Positions 1 to 9,100 of a stretch of DNA of 12,412 bases are shown here, in pieces. Position 1 is the first letter of the stretch, and the number at the start of each line of letters is the position of its first letter. The DNA comes from Eggerthellaceae bacterium (lineage in GTDB: Bacteria > Actinomycetota > Coriobacteriia > Coriobacteriales > Eggerthellaceae), in NCBI GenBank assembly GCA_003452695.1, contig DMNP01000282.1:1-12412 (forward strand). The letters run 5' to 3'. The translations under genes were made by a program, and so were the position numbers. The notes under the pieces were generated by a model that saw only the letters and a program-made list of their open reading frames with translations, was not told where the DNA came from and did not search any database.

Positions 1-1121
1 TAGCCAAGCGCCTTGTGCGTGCCGATAAGCTGGCGCTCTTCGTCGACCATGCGGGTCATGCTCGTAAGCGCCACCAGGGCGGCCACCAGGAAAAAGATGA
101 AGGGGAAAACGCTGGCGATGCGGTCTACCCGCTGCGCGTCGGATTGGAACGAGGCCATGCCCGGGTTCTTGTCGCGCCCCATGACCAGCCATTCGGGCAA
201 TTCGGGGTCGTCCATTTCGGCCTGCGTGTGCGACAAGCGGTAGCCCACCAGGTCCATGAGCCCCTCGTAGGTGGTCATGCCCTCGTACAGGCCGTTCACG
301 AGCGATTCCATGCGCGCCTCGCAGCGCTCGTCGGCTATGGCCGAGGCTTCGTCCACCACGCGTTCGACCAGCGCATCGTAGGCCTGCGACCCGTTGCGCT
401 CGGCACGGGCGCCCACGGCGGTAAGGAACGCATCGGTGTAGGGCAGGCCGTCGGCGAAGCTCTGGTCGCACGTGTACATCACCTGCTGCACGACGCCCGA
501 CCCGAGCGAGCTCGCGTCGATGGCAGCAGACGACACGTAGTAGGGCACCTGTGCCGTGCCGACCACCGTGAAGGTCTGCTCGGCGAACGTGTCGGACAGG
601 CGCGCCGCCCCTTGCGTCAGCGTTATCTGCGTGCCTATCTGTATGCCCTTGCTGAGCACCCGGCCCTCCTGGATAAGGCACTCGCCCGCACGTTCGGGCC
701 AGCGGCCCTGCATCAGCACGAGCCGGTTCAGGTACGAGGGGTCGTCGGATTCGACCGTCGCGCCATCGGAGCACGTCGATGCGCTTGCCGCCGCGGGCAG
801 CGAATGGATGCGCGCCGTATACGGCTTGCCGTCGATGTCCACCAGCGCATCTGCCTGGCGCGCGCCCATGACCGCTTCTACGTCGGGAAGCGCGCGCAGG
901 GCCTGCAGGTCGGCGTCTTCCAGGCCCATCGTCGAAACGATGCGCACGTCGTAGGTGTTGGTGCCGTCCAGGTAGCGGTCGAGCGCGACGTCCATATCGG
1001 GCGACGTCATGCGCAGGCCCGCATAGAAGCCCGCGCCGAGCGCCACGATGGCCGCTATGGCCAGGAAGCGGCCGGGCTTGCCCGCAATCGCACGCAGGAA
1101 CTCTTTTGCAAACGAGCTCAT
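1..1121 (-). CDS. FtsX-like (DUF214-type) ABC transporter permease, N-terminal part
   Basis: This is the integral-membrane subunit of an ABC transporter, working with the ATPase encoded just upstream. The first 373 codons are visible without a stop; the gene continues past base 1. A cytoplasmic stretch is followed by TM1 at about residues 18-37 (GRFLAIAAIVALGAGFYAGL). Then comes an extracytoplasmic MacB-like domain (about 40-335), and TM2 at about 338-355, ending in the typical cytoplasmic motif DEERQLIGTHKALG. The segment with PDMD, YDVRIVSTMGL and a following 'GV/DVEAV' is characteristic of the long permease family with two FtsX domains, whose members usually exceed 700 residues. These transporters tend to act by mechanotransmission or extrusion of envelope substrates; the substrate here is unknown. 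The ATG at 1121 is the only sensible start, 17 bases after the ATPase stop. No good Shine-Dalgarno is visible, so translation may be coupled to the ATPase gene. Confidence 0.93.
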   Translation of the reverse strand, partial: MSSFAKEFLRAIAGKPGRFLAIAAIVALGAGFYAGLRMTSPDMDVALDRYLDGTNTYDVRIVSTMGLEDADLQALRALPDVEAVMGARQADALVDIDGKPYTARIHSLPAAASASTCSDGATVESDDPSYLNRLVLMQGRWPERAGECLIQEGRVLSKGIQIGTQITLTQGAARLSDTFAEQTFTVVGTAQVPYYVSSAAIDASSLGSGVVQQVMYTCDQSFADGLPYTDAFLTAVGARAERNGSQAYDALVERVVDEASAIADERCEARMESLVNGLYEGMTTYEGLMDLVGYRLSHTQAEMDDPELPEWLVMGRDKNPGMASFQSDAQRVDRIASVFPFIFFLVAALVALTSMTRMVDEERQLIGTHKALG

Positions 1122-1137
1122 GGGCGGCTACCCGCCC
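1122..1137 (-). promoter_or_regulatory. GC hairpin immediately before the permease start codon
   Basis: On the transcript the 17-base gap between ATPase stop and permease ATG reads C, GGGCGG, GTAG, CCGCCC, ATG. This is a perfect 6-bp G/C stem with a 4-base loop ending directly at the start codon. The only purine-rich stretch that could serve as a ribosome binding site lies inside the stem. This could make permease translation depend on ribosomes arriving from the ATPase gene. The pairing is seen in the sequence; the coupling role is inference. Confidence 0.4.
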
Positions 1138-1138
1138 G

Positions 1139-1840
1139 CTACCATTCCAGTGTTTCCGCCGACAGCGGATTCGGGTTCACCTGCACGTCGTCGGCGCGCC
1201 CCTCGCGCACCCGGATGACGCGGTCGGCGATGGCGGTGAAGGCGGAGTTGTGCGTGATGAGCACGACTGTCTTGCCCGTGTCGTAGCACGTGGTCTGCAA
1301 CAGGCGCAGGATGGCCTTGCCCGTGTTGTAGTCCAGCGCGCCGGTCGGCTCGTCGCAGAGCAGCAGCTTGGGGTTCTTGGCCAGCGCGCGGGCGATGGCC
1401 ACGCGTTGCTGTTCGCCTCCCGACAGCTGGGCCGGGAAGTTGTCCATGCGCTCGGCCAGGCCCACCTGGTCGAGCACCTCGGCGGCGTCGAGCGGGTCCT
1501 TGCATATCTGGCTTGCCAGCTCTACGTTTTCCTTGGCGGTAAGGTTCTGCACCAGGTTGTAGAACTGGAAGACGAACCCGATGTCGTAGCGGCGGTAGTA
1601 CGTGAGCTCCTTCTCGTCGAAGGCGCTTATCTCGCGGCCGTCCAGCACGATGCTGCCCGACGTGCACGAATCCATGCCCCCGAGCATGTTCAGCAGCGTG
1701 GTCTTGCCGGCGCCCGACGGGCCCACCACCACCACGAGCTCGCCCTGTTCGATGTCGAACGACATGCCCGACACGGCGGCTACTTCCACTTCGCCCATCT
1801 GGTATATCTTGCACACATCGCGAAACTCGACGAACGCCAT
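1139..1840 (-). CDS. ABC transporter ATP-binding protein (MacB/LolD-type, partner of FtsX permease)
   Basis: This 233-residue cytoplasmic ATPase powers the adjacent permease. All nucleotide-binding motifs are present: Walker [10 protein letters not shown] at 40-48, Q-loop Q92 in [12 protein letters not shown], signature [15 protein letters not shown] at 139-153, Walker B LLLCDEP ending at E164/P165, D-loop ALD at 168-170, and H-loop His197 in LITHN. The size is normal for the MacB/LolD/FtsE branch. The N-terminus ([20 protein letters not shown]) and the C-terminal '..ETLEW' resemble ATPases that accompany long DUF214-type permeases in gut Firmicutes and Actinobacteria. I chose the ATG at 1840 because AAGGGAG (1846-1852) sits 5 bases upstream. 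The in-frame ATG at 1864 would add eight residues but overlaps the putative -10 box and lacks a Shine-Dalgarno. Substrate unknown; not a typical nutrient importer. Confidence 0.96.
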   Translation of the reverse strand: MAFVEFRDVCKIYQMGEVEVAAVSGMSFDIEQGELVVVVGPSGAGKTTLLNMLGGMDSCTSGSIVLDGREISAFDEKELTYYRRYDIGFVFQFYNLVQNLTAKENVELASQICKDPLDAAEVLDQVGLAERMDNFPAQLSGGEQQRVAIARALAKNPKLLLCDEPTGALDYNTGKAILRLLQTTCYDTGKTVVLITHNSAFTAIADRVIRVREGRADDVQVNPNPLSAETLEW

Positions 1841-1861
1841 GGCCGCTCCCTTCGTTTTCCC

Positions 1862-1892
1862 CATAATACATGAAGCCCAGGGAAATGATGAA
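1862..1892 (-). promoter_or_regulatory. Candidate promoter of the ABC operon
   Basis: On the minus strand a -10-like TATTAT (1863-1868) is preceded directly by TG, and a weak -35 candidate TTCATC lies 18 bases upstream (1887-1892). Transcription would begin near 1856, giving a short leader containing the AAGGGAG ribosome binding site. The block TTCATGTATTATG (1862-1874) matches the lipoprotein promoter candidate at 12 of 13 positions. The -35 is poor, so this rests mainly on the -10, its position and the shared block. Confidence 0.4.
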
Positions 1893-1973
1893 TAAATGCT
1901 TTCGAGCCCAGAAGCGCTGAGGCGCGCCCTGGATGCGAAGCCGAAGAAGGCGCAGTGACCTGCGTCGATAAGG

Positions 1974-2072
1974 CTGTGTGTCAGGGGGACGTTTCTCTTG
2001 ACACGGGCAAGGCAAGCTTTTTCGGCATATCGGAACGCCGTGTGTCAAGAGAAACGTCCCCCTGACACACAG
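1974..2072. repeat. Perfect 31-bp inverted repeat with 37-bp spacer (REP/BIME-like element)
   Basis: The left arm (1974-2004) and right arm (2042-2072) are exact reverse complements over 31 bases. Each arm is itself bounded by GTGTCA at one end and TGACAC at the other with a central ACGT, so each is a partial palindrome, as in REP units; the pair is arranged head to head like a BIME. It lies in intergenic DNA between the lipoprotein terminator and the ABC promoter candidate. Palindromes of this general look (GTGTCA, G-run, ACGT, TTGACAC) are, as I recall, scattered in many genomes and linked to REP-associated Y1 transposases; that link is from memory. No transposase is encoded here. If transcribed it would fold into a very stable hairpin, but there is no U-tract. 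Confidence 0.85.
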
Positions 2073-2077
2073 GCATG

Positions 2078-2106
2078 ATAAAAAGGGCCCGCGGTTGCGG
2101 GCCCTT
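2078..2106 (-). terminator. Rho-independent terminator of the lipoprotein gene
   Basis: On the minus strand GGGCCCGC, loop AACC, GCGGGCCC is followed by TTTTTAT. The 8-bp all-G/C stem is extended by two A-T pairs. It begins 24 bases after the lipoprotein stop codon, a classic intrinsic terminator geometry. Confidence 0.9.
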
Positions 2107-2129
2107 CGCAGGTGCTCTGAGCGCGTGTG

Positions 2130-2891
2130 CTACGAAAGCGAGACGAACGGGGTGAAGCCCTCGTCCAGGCCTGCCTCGGTCTGGGAGGTCACATTGATGA
2201 GCATGTACACGCCATCCTTCTCGAGCGCCCCGAAGCCCATGTACATCTTGTTGCCGCCCTCTTGTTCCAGGGTGAGCTTCACGGCCTCGATGACCGTGCC
2301 GTCGGCCAGCGTGAGGGTGGCCGGATCGGCCGTTGCCGTCATGCCGGAGCCAGAAGTGCTGGCGTTGTTCACGGCGTCGACCATCTTGTCGAGAAGCTGC
2401 TTGGCGGACTCGCCGGAAGCTGCCGAACCCGGATTGATGAGCACGACCATGTCGACGATGCTCTGGTCGGCGTTATAGGCCACCATGTCGAGCTCGCCCA
2501 AGCCGGTAATCGGCGAGGCGCCTGCGGCCGCGAGCTCCTTCTGCTCCTCTTCGTTCGCCATCTTCCAGCCGTCGGGCATGTCGAAGCGGATGTTGAAGTA
2601 CTCGTTGTCGTAGGTGTTCAGGTTCTCGTCGGCTGCGCTGGCGCTGGTTTCCGAGCTGGCGGCGCTTGCGCTCGCCGCGCTTGCGGTTTCGCTGGCGGCG
2701 CTTGCGCTTGCGGCCTCCGAGCTTGCCGCAGCCGTGCTGGCAGATGCGCTGGCGGCGCTTGCCGACGCGCTGGCCGCGCTGGCCGACGCGCTGCTCGCAG
2801 CCGAGCTGGATGCAGAGCCGCCGCAAGCAGACAATGCCAGTGCCATCGCCATAGCCATCGCCAGCGCTGCAATCTTTCCGATGTGCTTCAT
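2130..2891 (-). CDS. Secreted lipoprotein with Ser/Ala-rich linker and small C-terminal domain
   Basis: A 253-residue membrane-anchored lipoprotein. The signal peptide MKHIGKIAALAMAMAMALAL ends in lipobox LSAC, with Cys23 as the lipidation site. Residues 24-87 are a low-complexity Ser/Ala/Glu linker. The rest (about 88-253) is a compact alpha/beta-looking domain starting NTYDNEYFNIRFDMPDGWKM. That opening resembles PsbP/Mog1/DcrB-fold proteins ('Y.n..fgi.f..P.gW'), but I cannot assign a function and this fold is only a suggestion. A GYAN-like ligand motif or catalytic residues are not evident. The ATG at 2891 is chosen because of AGGAGG four bases upstream and the perfect signal peptide; an in-frame upstream extension to 3047 has no such support. 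The gene is apparently monocistronic, with its own promoter candidate and terminator. Confidence 0.92.
   Translation of the reverse strand: MKHIGKIAALAMAMAMALALSACGGSASSSAASSASASAASASASAASASASTAAASSEAASASAASETASAASASAASSETSASAADENLNTYDNEYFNIRFDMPDGWKMANEEEQKELAAAGASPITGLGELDMVAYNADQSIVDMVVLINPGSAASGESAKQLLDKMVDAVNNASTSGSGMTATADPATLTLADGTVIEAVKLTLEQEGGNKMYMGFGALEKDGVYMLINVTSQTEAGLDEGFTPFVSLS
2631..2822 (-). repeat. Low-complexity Ser/Ala linker coding repeats, including 21-bp tandem units
   Basis: Codons 24-87 of the lipoprotein encode almost only Ser, Ala and a few Glu/Thr, with repeated SASAASA heptads. At DNA level two adjacent 21-bp units (2746-2766 and 2767-2787) are nearly identical, with more diverged copies around them. 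Changes in copy number would keep the reading frame and alter only the distance between the lipid anchor and the folded domain. Confidence 0.8.
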
Positions 2892-2901
2892 GATTCCTCC
2901 T
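2892..2901 (-). promoter_or_regulatory. Strong Shine-Dalgarno of the lipoprotein gene
   Basis: The transcript reads GAGGAGGAATC directly before the ATG at 2891: AGGAGG with a 4-base spacing. This decides the start codon against the longer upstream reading frame. It is the best ribosome binding site in the window, so high expression is plausible. Confidence 0.85.
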
Positions 2902-2956
2902 CTTTCGCAAGAGCGGGTCTTCCCACCCCTTCCCATGGCCATATTCAGGCCAATCA

Positions 2957-2969
2957 CATAATACACGAA
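2957..2969 (-). promoter_or_regulatory. Candidate extended -10 promoter of the lipoprotein gene
   Basis: Minus-strand TTCGTGTATTATG carries TG directly before a TATTAT -10-like box (2958-2963). No recognisable -35 exists at 16-18 bases. Initiation would give a leader of about 60 bases. The 13-base block differs at one position from the block ahead of the ABC operon (1862-1874). The rest of the gap, 2970-3103, shows nothing I can identify. Confidence 0.4.
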
Positions 2970-3103
2970 ACCAGGCGGGGTATGCCCGCGCATGCCTTCG
3001 CTGCAGAGCGCCCGCCCGCCGGCACGGTCTGCAGCGTAACTGTGCACACTAAGCGCAACACTGGACGAAATGCGCGTTTCGGATCGGGTGGCGGCACATG
3101 GCG

Positions 3104-3142
3104 TCAGAAAATGAGTCGGGAGAACCGTTCTCCCGACTCATT
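3104..3142 (-). terminator. Perfect palindromic intrinsic terminator after the giant protease gene
   Basis: Bases 3110-3125 and 3127-3142 are exact reverse complements (16 bp, one central base). On the minus strand the stem ends in ATTTTCT, giving a short U-tract. It starts 4 bases after the stop codon of the protease gene, so it closes the two-gene surface-protein operon. The plus-strand side lacks a T-run, so it is best read as a minus-strand terminator. Confidence 0.85.
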
Positions 3143-3146
3143 CCCC

Positions 3147-6100
3147 TCAGGAGTGCATAACCGTAACGGATCTGCCGCAGGTTTTCTTGGTGAAGACCTT
3201 CTGGTACTTGGCCGCGTAGCGCTTGTTGGCTTTGGTGGAACCGACGGCGACTTTCACCGTCCTTACGCTCGACCCCTTGAAACAACCCTTCACGCTTTTC
3301 CTCGCAAGCTTCTTCGTCTTCAGGACGACCACCTGCGCCTTGGATTTCCCGAAAGCCTGCTTCGCAAGCGCCTGGACGTTCTTTCCCAGCGTTACCCGAC
3401 GGATCTTGGAAGACGTGAATGCCTTGGCGGCCACGCGTTTAACCGCATACGGTTTCCCATCGCTGAGTTTAACGGCGTCGGGAACGACGATGTTCTTGGC
3501 GTTTCTCGCACGCACGAACGTTACGACGCCTGCAGCGCGCTCGGTTGCCACCTGCACGACCTTGTACGCCTGAGATGCCTGCCGATACGTCTTGCCCTTC
3601 ACGATCTTTGGCATCTGCGCAGAGGGCTGGCCATCGGAAGGAGACGCAGCGTCAGCGGAATCGGGCGAGTCGGAAGAACCTCCGCCCGACTGCGCGTTTT
3701 CCAGAACCGCATACGCCGATGCGGTTATTCCCGTGGCATCGCGCGCTTCGCACAACACCTTTTCATCGGCAGCGCACGCACCGGCAAACGTCGGCTGTTG
3801 TGACCAATCGCCCAGGACGCGGCGCCCGGCGGGGCCCACCGCAATGAAACGATAGTCGTACTGGCTCTGCAGCTTCGACAGCGCTCCCCCCGTGGCCTGC
3901 GCCATCACGTTCACGCTCCCAACCGCGGCATCGTATTCGCCCCGGGCGGCCACGGCCAGGGCTTCGCGCTGGCGAAGCTGCGAAGAGACGTCGGCGCCGA
4001 TAAGCTCGAGCGCGGCCTTCGCGGCTTTCCAGCCCGCCGTGTCGCGCGGCGCATAGACAACGACATCGCCCACCTCGTACGCAAGTCCCGATGATGGCAC
4101 GCTAAACCTCAGCGATGTCATGGTGGAGGGAACCACCACGACCGCGGGCGGCGCGATGGAGCCCGCGCTGAAGTCGGCGCTTTTCATGCCCTCGCCGAAG
4201 TAGGCGCTCTTCAGCGGCTGCTGGTCGTCGCCGTTTTCGATGGAGCTCTGGTACGTGCCCGACTGTCCGCCCCGCACGATTATCTGGGAAGGATTATGCC
4301 CGTTGAACGCGCTGCTCTTTATCTCCCTTATCTTCGTGCCGAACTCGACCGCTTTCAGGGACGTATGGTGAAAGCCCGTCACCGATTCCAGGCTATCGGG
4401 AAACACGACGCTCTGCAAGCTTGCGCATCCGGCGAACGCAGCCGTCTGGATGGACGTCAGCCCCTCGGGCAACACGAGGCTTGCAAGGTCGCTGTTCCCC
4501 GAAAATGCATTCGGCCCGATGGTCACGGTCCCCTCTTTCACCTCGTACGACAGCAGGTGGCCGGCGGGAAGCGACCTCTGCAGGAAATAGCCGTTATCCG
4601 CCTTGCGGTACAGAACGCATCCGTCCACCTCGTACTGGGCGTTTTCTGGCGAGACCTGCAGAGTCGACACGTTGTCGCACCCGGCGAACACCGAGCTGTA
4701 GTCGTCGCAAAACGACGACCCCAGGCGCACTGAAGTTAGCGAAGCGTTGTTCGCGAACGCGGCGGCGCCCACCGCGGCCACGCTGTCGGGCAACATGACG
4801 CGTGCAAGCGGCGTGGAGGGGCTGAAGGCGCCCGCGCCAATGGAGGCGAGCGATGTGGCGGCGGAAAAATCGACGTCGGACAGGCTGCTGCAGTTCGCGA
4901 AGGCGCCGTCGCCCACGGCGCGGACGGGGCCCAGATCCACCGATTGCACGGCGCTCCCGGCAAACGCGCCTTCGCCCACGAGGTCGATGCTTCCCTGGAA
5001 CGAAACGGACATGACCGAGGAATCGCGGAAGGCCCTGGCGCCGATCGTGCGCACCTGCGCCGGCGCGCTGTACGCGCCCGCACGTCCGGTGGGATACAGG
5101 ACGAGCGTTTCACCGTCTGCGCTGAACAGAACGCCATCGCGCGATGTCAGCTCCGTGGACGCCCCGCTGGCCTGCACGGCCTGCAACGACGTGCAACCGG
5201 CCACCGCCGCCTGCACGCGCTCCTGCGCGACCCCGGCCCCCAGGACAAGGTTCGTCAGGCGCTTCATGTCCGCAAGCGCATTCGCATGCAAATCGGAAAC
5301 CGAATCGGGCAGGACGAGGGACCCGAGCGCGCTTTCGGCAAACGCCTCGCTTCCAATGGAGCGAAGGCCATCGTTCAGCACGAGGGTGGAAATCCCGCTC
5401 TTCCTGAAGGCGTCGTCGCCGATCGTGCGCACCGATGGCGGCAATCCCCCGTGTTCGCCCCGGTCGTCTTCATAGCCGACCCAGGCAAGGTCGCTGCACG
5501 ATTCGAAAGCGGAGGTGCCTATGGTCTCCAGGCCAACTGGCAGATGCACCCGGGAAACGCTCGATTCGGAAAAGGCCAGCGCGGGGAGCGCCTTCAGCGA
5601 TTCGGGCAGCCGAATGGATGCCAAACCGGACTTGGAGAAGGCGCCGTTGCCGAGCGATGCCAGAGAGCGTGGAAGTACGAGGTCCCGCACGCTCGATTCG
5701 GAAAACGCAGAGGCGCCGATGCTTTCCAGGCAGCTGGGGGAATCGTCGGAATCCTGGAACGAAACCTGCTGCAGGTTCTTCGTGGCGGCGAACGCCTCGT
5801 CGCCGATGGAGCGCACGCTGGCCGGCACCACGATGGCCTTCGCCGTGCAGCCTTTGAACGCGCCGGCGGCTATGGAGCTGACGCCGTCGGGGACGACCAC
5901 GACGGAGCTGTTCCCCCGATATGCCGTGAGCTCGCCGGTCGCGGCATCCACGACGAAGCCGTCGCTTTCGGCAGAAGCCTCGGACAGCTGGTGGTTCAGG
6001 CCGAAATCCCAGGCTGCGACGAGCGGTACGGCGGGAAAGTCGGCGGCATCGTTGCCTGCATCCACCCAAGCCTGGCGCACGTTTTCTAGGGGCACCTCGA

Positions 6101-9100
6101 AGGAATACGACCGCGTTCCATCGGGATTTACGGATTCCAGCCCCTCGTCTGCCATCACGCGCTTGTAATAGTTGCCCGTGGACGGGTTCACGAAGTCGAT
6201 TGCCGCAAGGAACGACCCTTCGTTCACCACCACGGCAACGCGGGCCCCGTCGCCTTCGCCCTGCACGGTAGCCTGGGCGATTTCGGGGGCTTCGGTGTCC
6301 TTGACGAACGGGAACGAACTGGATTGCTCCTGGCTGCCCGGTCCGGCGGTCTCAGCCGACACGTTAAGCGTGTAGGCGCCGTCTTCCACTGGATTGCCCT
6401 GGTCGTCCACGCCCGTGAACAGCGGCTTGGGAACCAGGCCGTCCAGATGCGTGTCGTCCTTCGTGCTCTTGGGCACGTAGTCGTATGAATAGCTGCGCAC
6501 GGCGCGCCCCTCGGCATCCGCATACGTGAAGCGCAGCGTCCGCGCGCCCCTGAGCAGCGAGACGAGCGGCTCCACCGCATTGGGGGCCGCTTCGGAATCG
6601 ACGCAGGACATGACCGCCCTCGCCGGGTCGGCGGTTCCCGTGCCGGCCGGCGCGAGCGGGTTGGCCCCGAGCTGCTCCTGCGTGGACGCGCTGACGATGC
6701 GCGGGGCGTACCGGCGCGCATCGCCTTGCGGGGACAGCGGGGCGTCGAACACGGGAGCCGCGCTCCAATCGCCGTAGAAGCCCAGGTAGGGCACGCTCAG
6801 GTCCACGCCGTCGTCGTCTTTGGCCTGCAACAGAGCGAAACCTTCCACGAAGGTCCCGTTCACCGCTTCGGACAGAGCCGCCTTGAAGGAATCGTCGCAC
6901 GATAGGCTGACGGTATAGGAAGCCGTGGCGCCTGCGGGCACGACGACAGTGCCGCTCTCGGCATCGTATGCCGGACCGCCATACGAAACGTCCACGCCCG
7001 CGCCCGCGTAGTTTTCCGAAACCTGTTGGAACAGCCCGTCGGCCATGGTCTCGGCAAGCGCGACGGTGGCGGGCTCGTAGCGCCGCGCGGTATCGCCCAA
7101 ATTGTGCAAGCGTATCGTGAAGCTCCACCGGCCTTGCGCGCTTTCGCCGAGCTCGGCCTTGGGGAAGGCGGCCTTCTCGGCGCCGTCCACGGTGGCGAAC
7201 ACCGGGGTTGCTATCGCTTGCGAAACGTCCACGCTGCCCGCCCCCTGCTGGCGCGGCGAATAGTAGCCGTTCTCCGTGGAGAGGTTCTTCAGCGGACGTG
7301 CCGTGCTCATCAGCAGCTGGGTGACCACGTCGCGCTTCTCGTCTGCGCCCATCTGCGCGAACTTGGCATCCGCGGCCACGTATTCGCGCACGAGCGCGCA
7401 CAGGCCCGCGAAATGGGGCGTGGCCATGGACGTTCCCGACTTCACGCCGTACTCGTTGTTCAAGACCGACGAGTATATGGTTCCCCCGGGAGCCGCCACG
7501 TCGGGCTTCAGGGACAGCTCGGGCGTCGTTCCCCAACTGCTGAAGGCGTTCACCGCATAGTCGGCGGTCGGTGTCTTCGTCAGGCCCTTCTGGACCGTGA
7601 TGGCCTTCACCGCAGCGTTCGCCAGCGCCTTGCCGTCTTCGTAGGAGATGCACGCCACGGGGCGGTTCACGCTGTTCACGGCCTTGGCATCGAGCGCGCC
7701 CTTCGCCGAGTTGTACAAGATTATGGCCGCGGGGCGCAGCGCATCCAGGTTAGCCGCGCGGTTGCCCGACATGACCAGGCCCGAACCGCTGGACACCTGC
7801 CTGTCTTCGGCGATGGCTATCTTGCCGCGCAAGTTGCCGTACCGGGCCTTCAGGGCATCGCATTCCCCTTGGGTGCCCAAGCCCGCATCCACGTATTCGT
7901 AGGTTCCCTCTTGCAGGTTCTCGAACAGCTGGAAGCCCGTGCCCTCGCCGCGGTCGCCTTCCACGTAGGGTATCGCGCGACCGTCTGCGGCGGCGAAGCA
8001 CGGCAGCTCGCGCGCGTTTTCCAGGCTTGCAACGGCGGCGGCATGCACCGACGTTGCGGGGCCGGATGAAAGCCCCACGTCCGGGTCGGATGCAGGGGCC
8101 AGGTCCTGGCCGGTGCGGTTGCCCTTGGCCGATGTGTAGGAATTGCCCTCGGAAATGCACACGGTGGTGCCCTGCGATTCCAACTTCGCGAACGCGTCGT
8201 TCATCACGTCGGAATCTTCGGCGCTGAAGCCGCCGTCGGAGCCAAGCGACATGCTGAGCACGTCGGGCCGCAGCGCCACCGCGTCGTCGAGCGCGGACAG
8301 GAGCGCGCTCTCGCGGATGGACCCGGTGAAATCGTTTGCCACCTTCATCAGCACGAGCTGCGCGTTGGGGGCGGTCCCCCGCGTCTCGCCGCCGTTGGCC
8401 GCGGCAATGCCGGCCACGTGCGCGCCATGGTCGAGCCCGCCGTTGCTGGGCACCACGTTCGCATCGCCGTCACCGTAGTCGTAGGCAAACGGGACCTTGG
8501 GGCTGACGTAGACGGCATCGCGGCCGCCCTGGGCGCATGCACCGCGCCTGATCTGCGCGGTTTCGCGAGACCAGGCCACCTTCGCCTCGTCCAAGGCGCC
8601 GCCGAACGCATCGTGGCCCGTGTCGAAGCCCGAATCCAAGATGGCGATGACCTGGCCGTCGCCCTTCTGCGCAACGGCCTGCGCGCCCGTCATGTTCAGC
8701 GCCGACTCGTTGGCGGGAACGAACGCATCATCGGCCAGGCCTGCATCGTCCGGGGGAACCTGAAGCCCGGTTGCCGAAAGCGCTCCGGGTGCGCCCGCCT
8801 CGGCGGTCGCCTTGCCAGCGGACGCGCCCATGCGGGTGACATCGGCGTCGGCAGAAGTCGCTTGGGCCGCATCCGACGCGTTGCCGGAATCGCCCACGGT
8901 GAAGACGCGCTCCACGAACGCGCGCTTCACGCCGTCGATTTCCCTAATGCCGTCGAGGATTCCCGCAGGGGCCCGCACGGCGAAACCGTCGATGGCGTTC
9001 GCATAGTCGGCAACTTCTTCGATGCCGCCATCCGAATCGCCCTGCACGACGAGGCCTCCGAGCTCCGACGCCCCATCCGAACCGTGCGCTTGGTCGAACG

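Noticed and set aside
15..1286. Plus-strand open frame of 423 codons
   Set aside because: It is antisense to the permease and the end of the ATPase, whose motifs are unmistakable; the translation is His/Arg-rich with no recognisable domain.
1..1840. ABC pair as the haem importer for the NEAT protein
   Set aside because: The FtsX-type permease and MacB/LolD-like ATPase are not of the haem-import type (no substrate-binding protein, wrong permease fold), and the pair has its own promoter candidate about 1.3 kb beyond the surface operon's terminator.
1128..2048. Minus-strand open frame of 306 codons overlapping the ATPase in another frame
   Set aside because: It is out of frame with the ATPase, runs through the inverted repeat and encodes Arg/Gly-rich sequence without motifs.
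2892..3047. Longer in-frame start for the lipoprotein
   Set aside because: It would bury the lipoprotein signal peptide inside the protein and turn a near-ideal Shine-Dalgarno and the promoter candidate into coding sequence.
3147..3608. Sortase (LPXTG) anchor at the protease C-terminus
   Set aside because: No LPXTG-like motif, hydrophobic segment or basic stop-transfer tail occurs; the end is a soluble basic module.
2127..3803. Plus-strand open frame of 558 codons
   Set aside because: It crosses the lipoprotein gene, a terminator palindrome and the end of the protease gene; composition is low-complexity and no start signal is evident.
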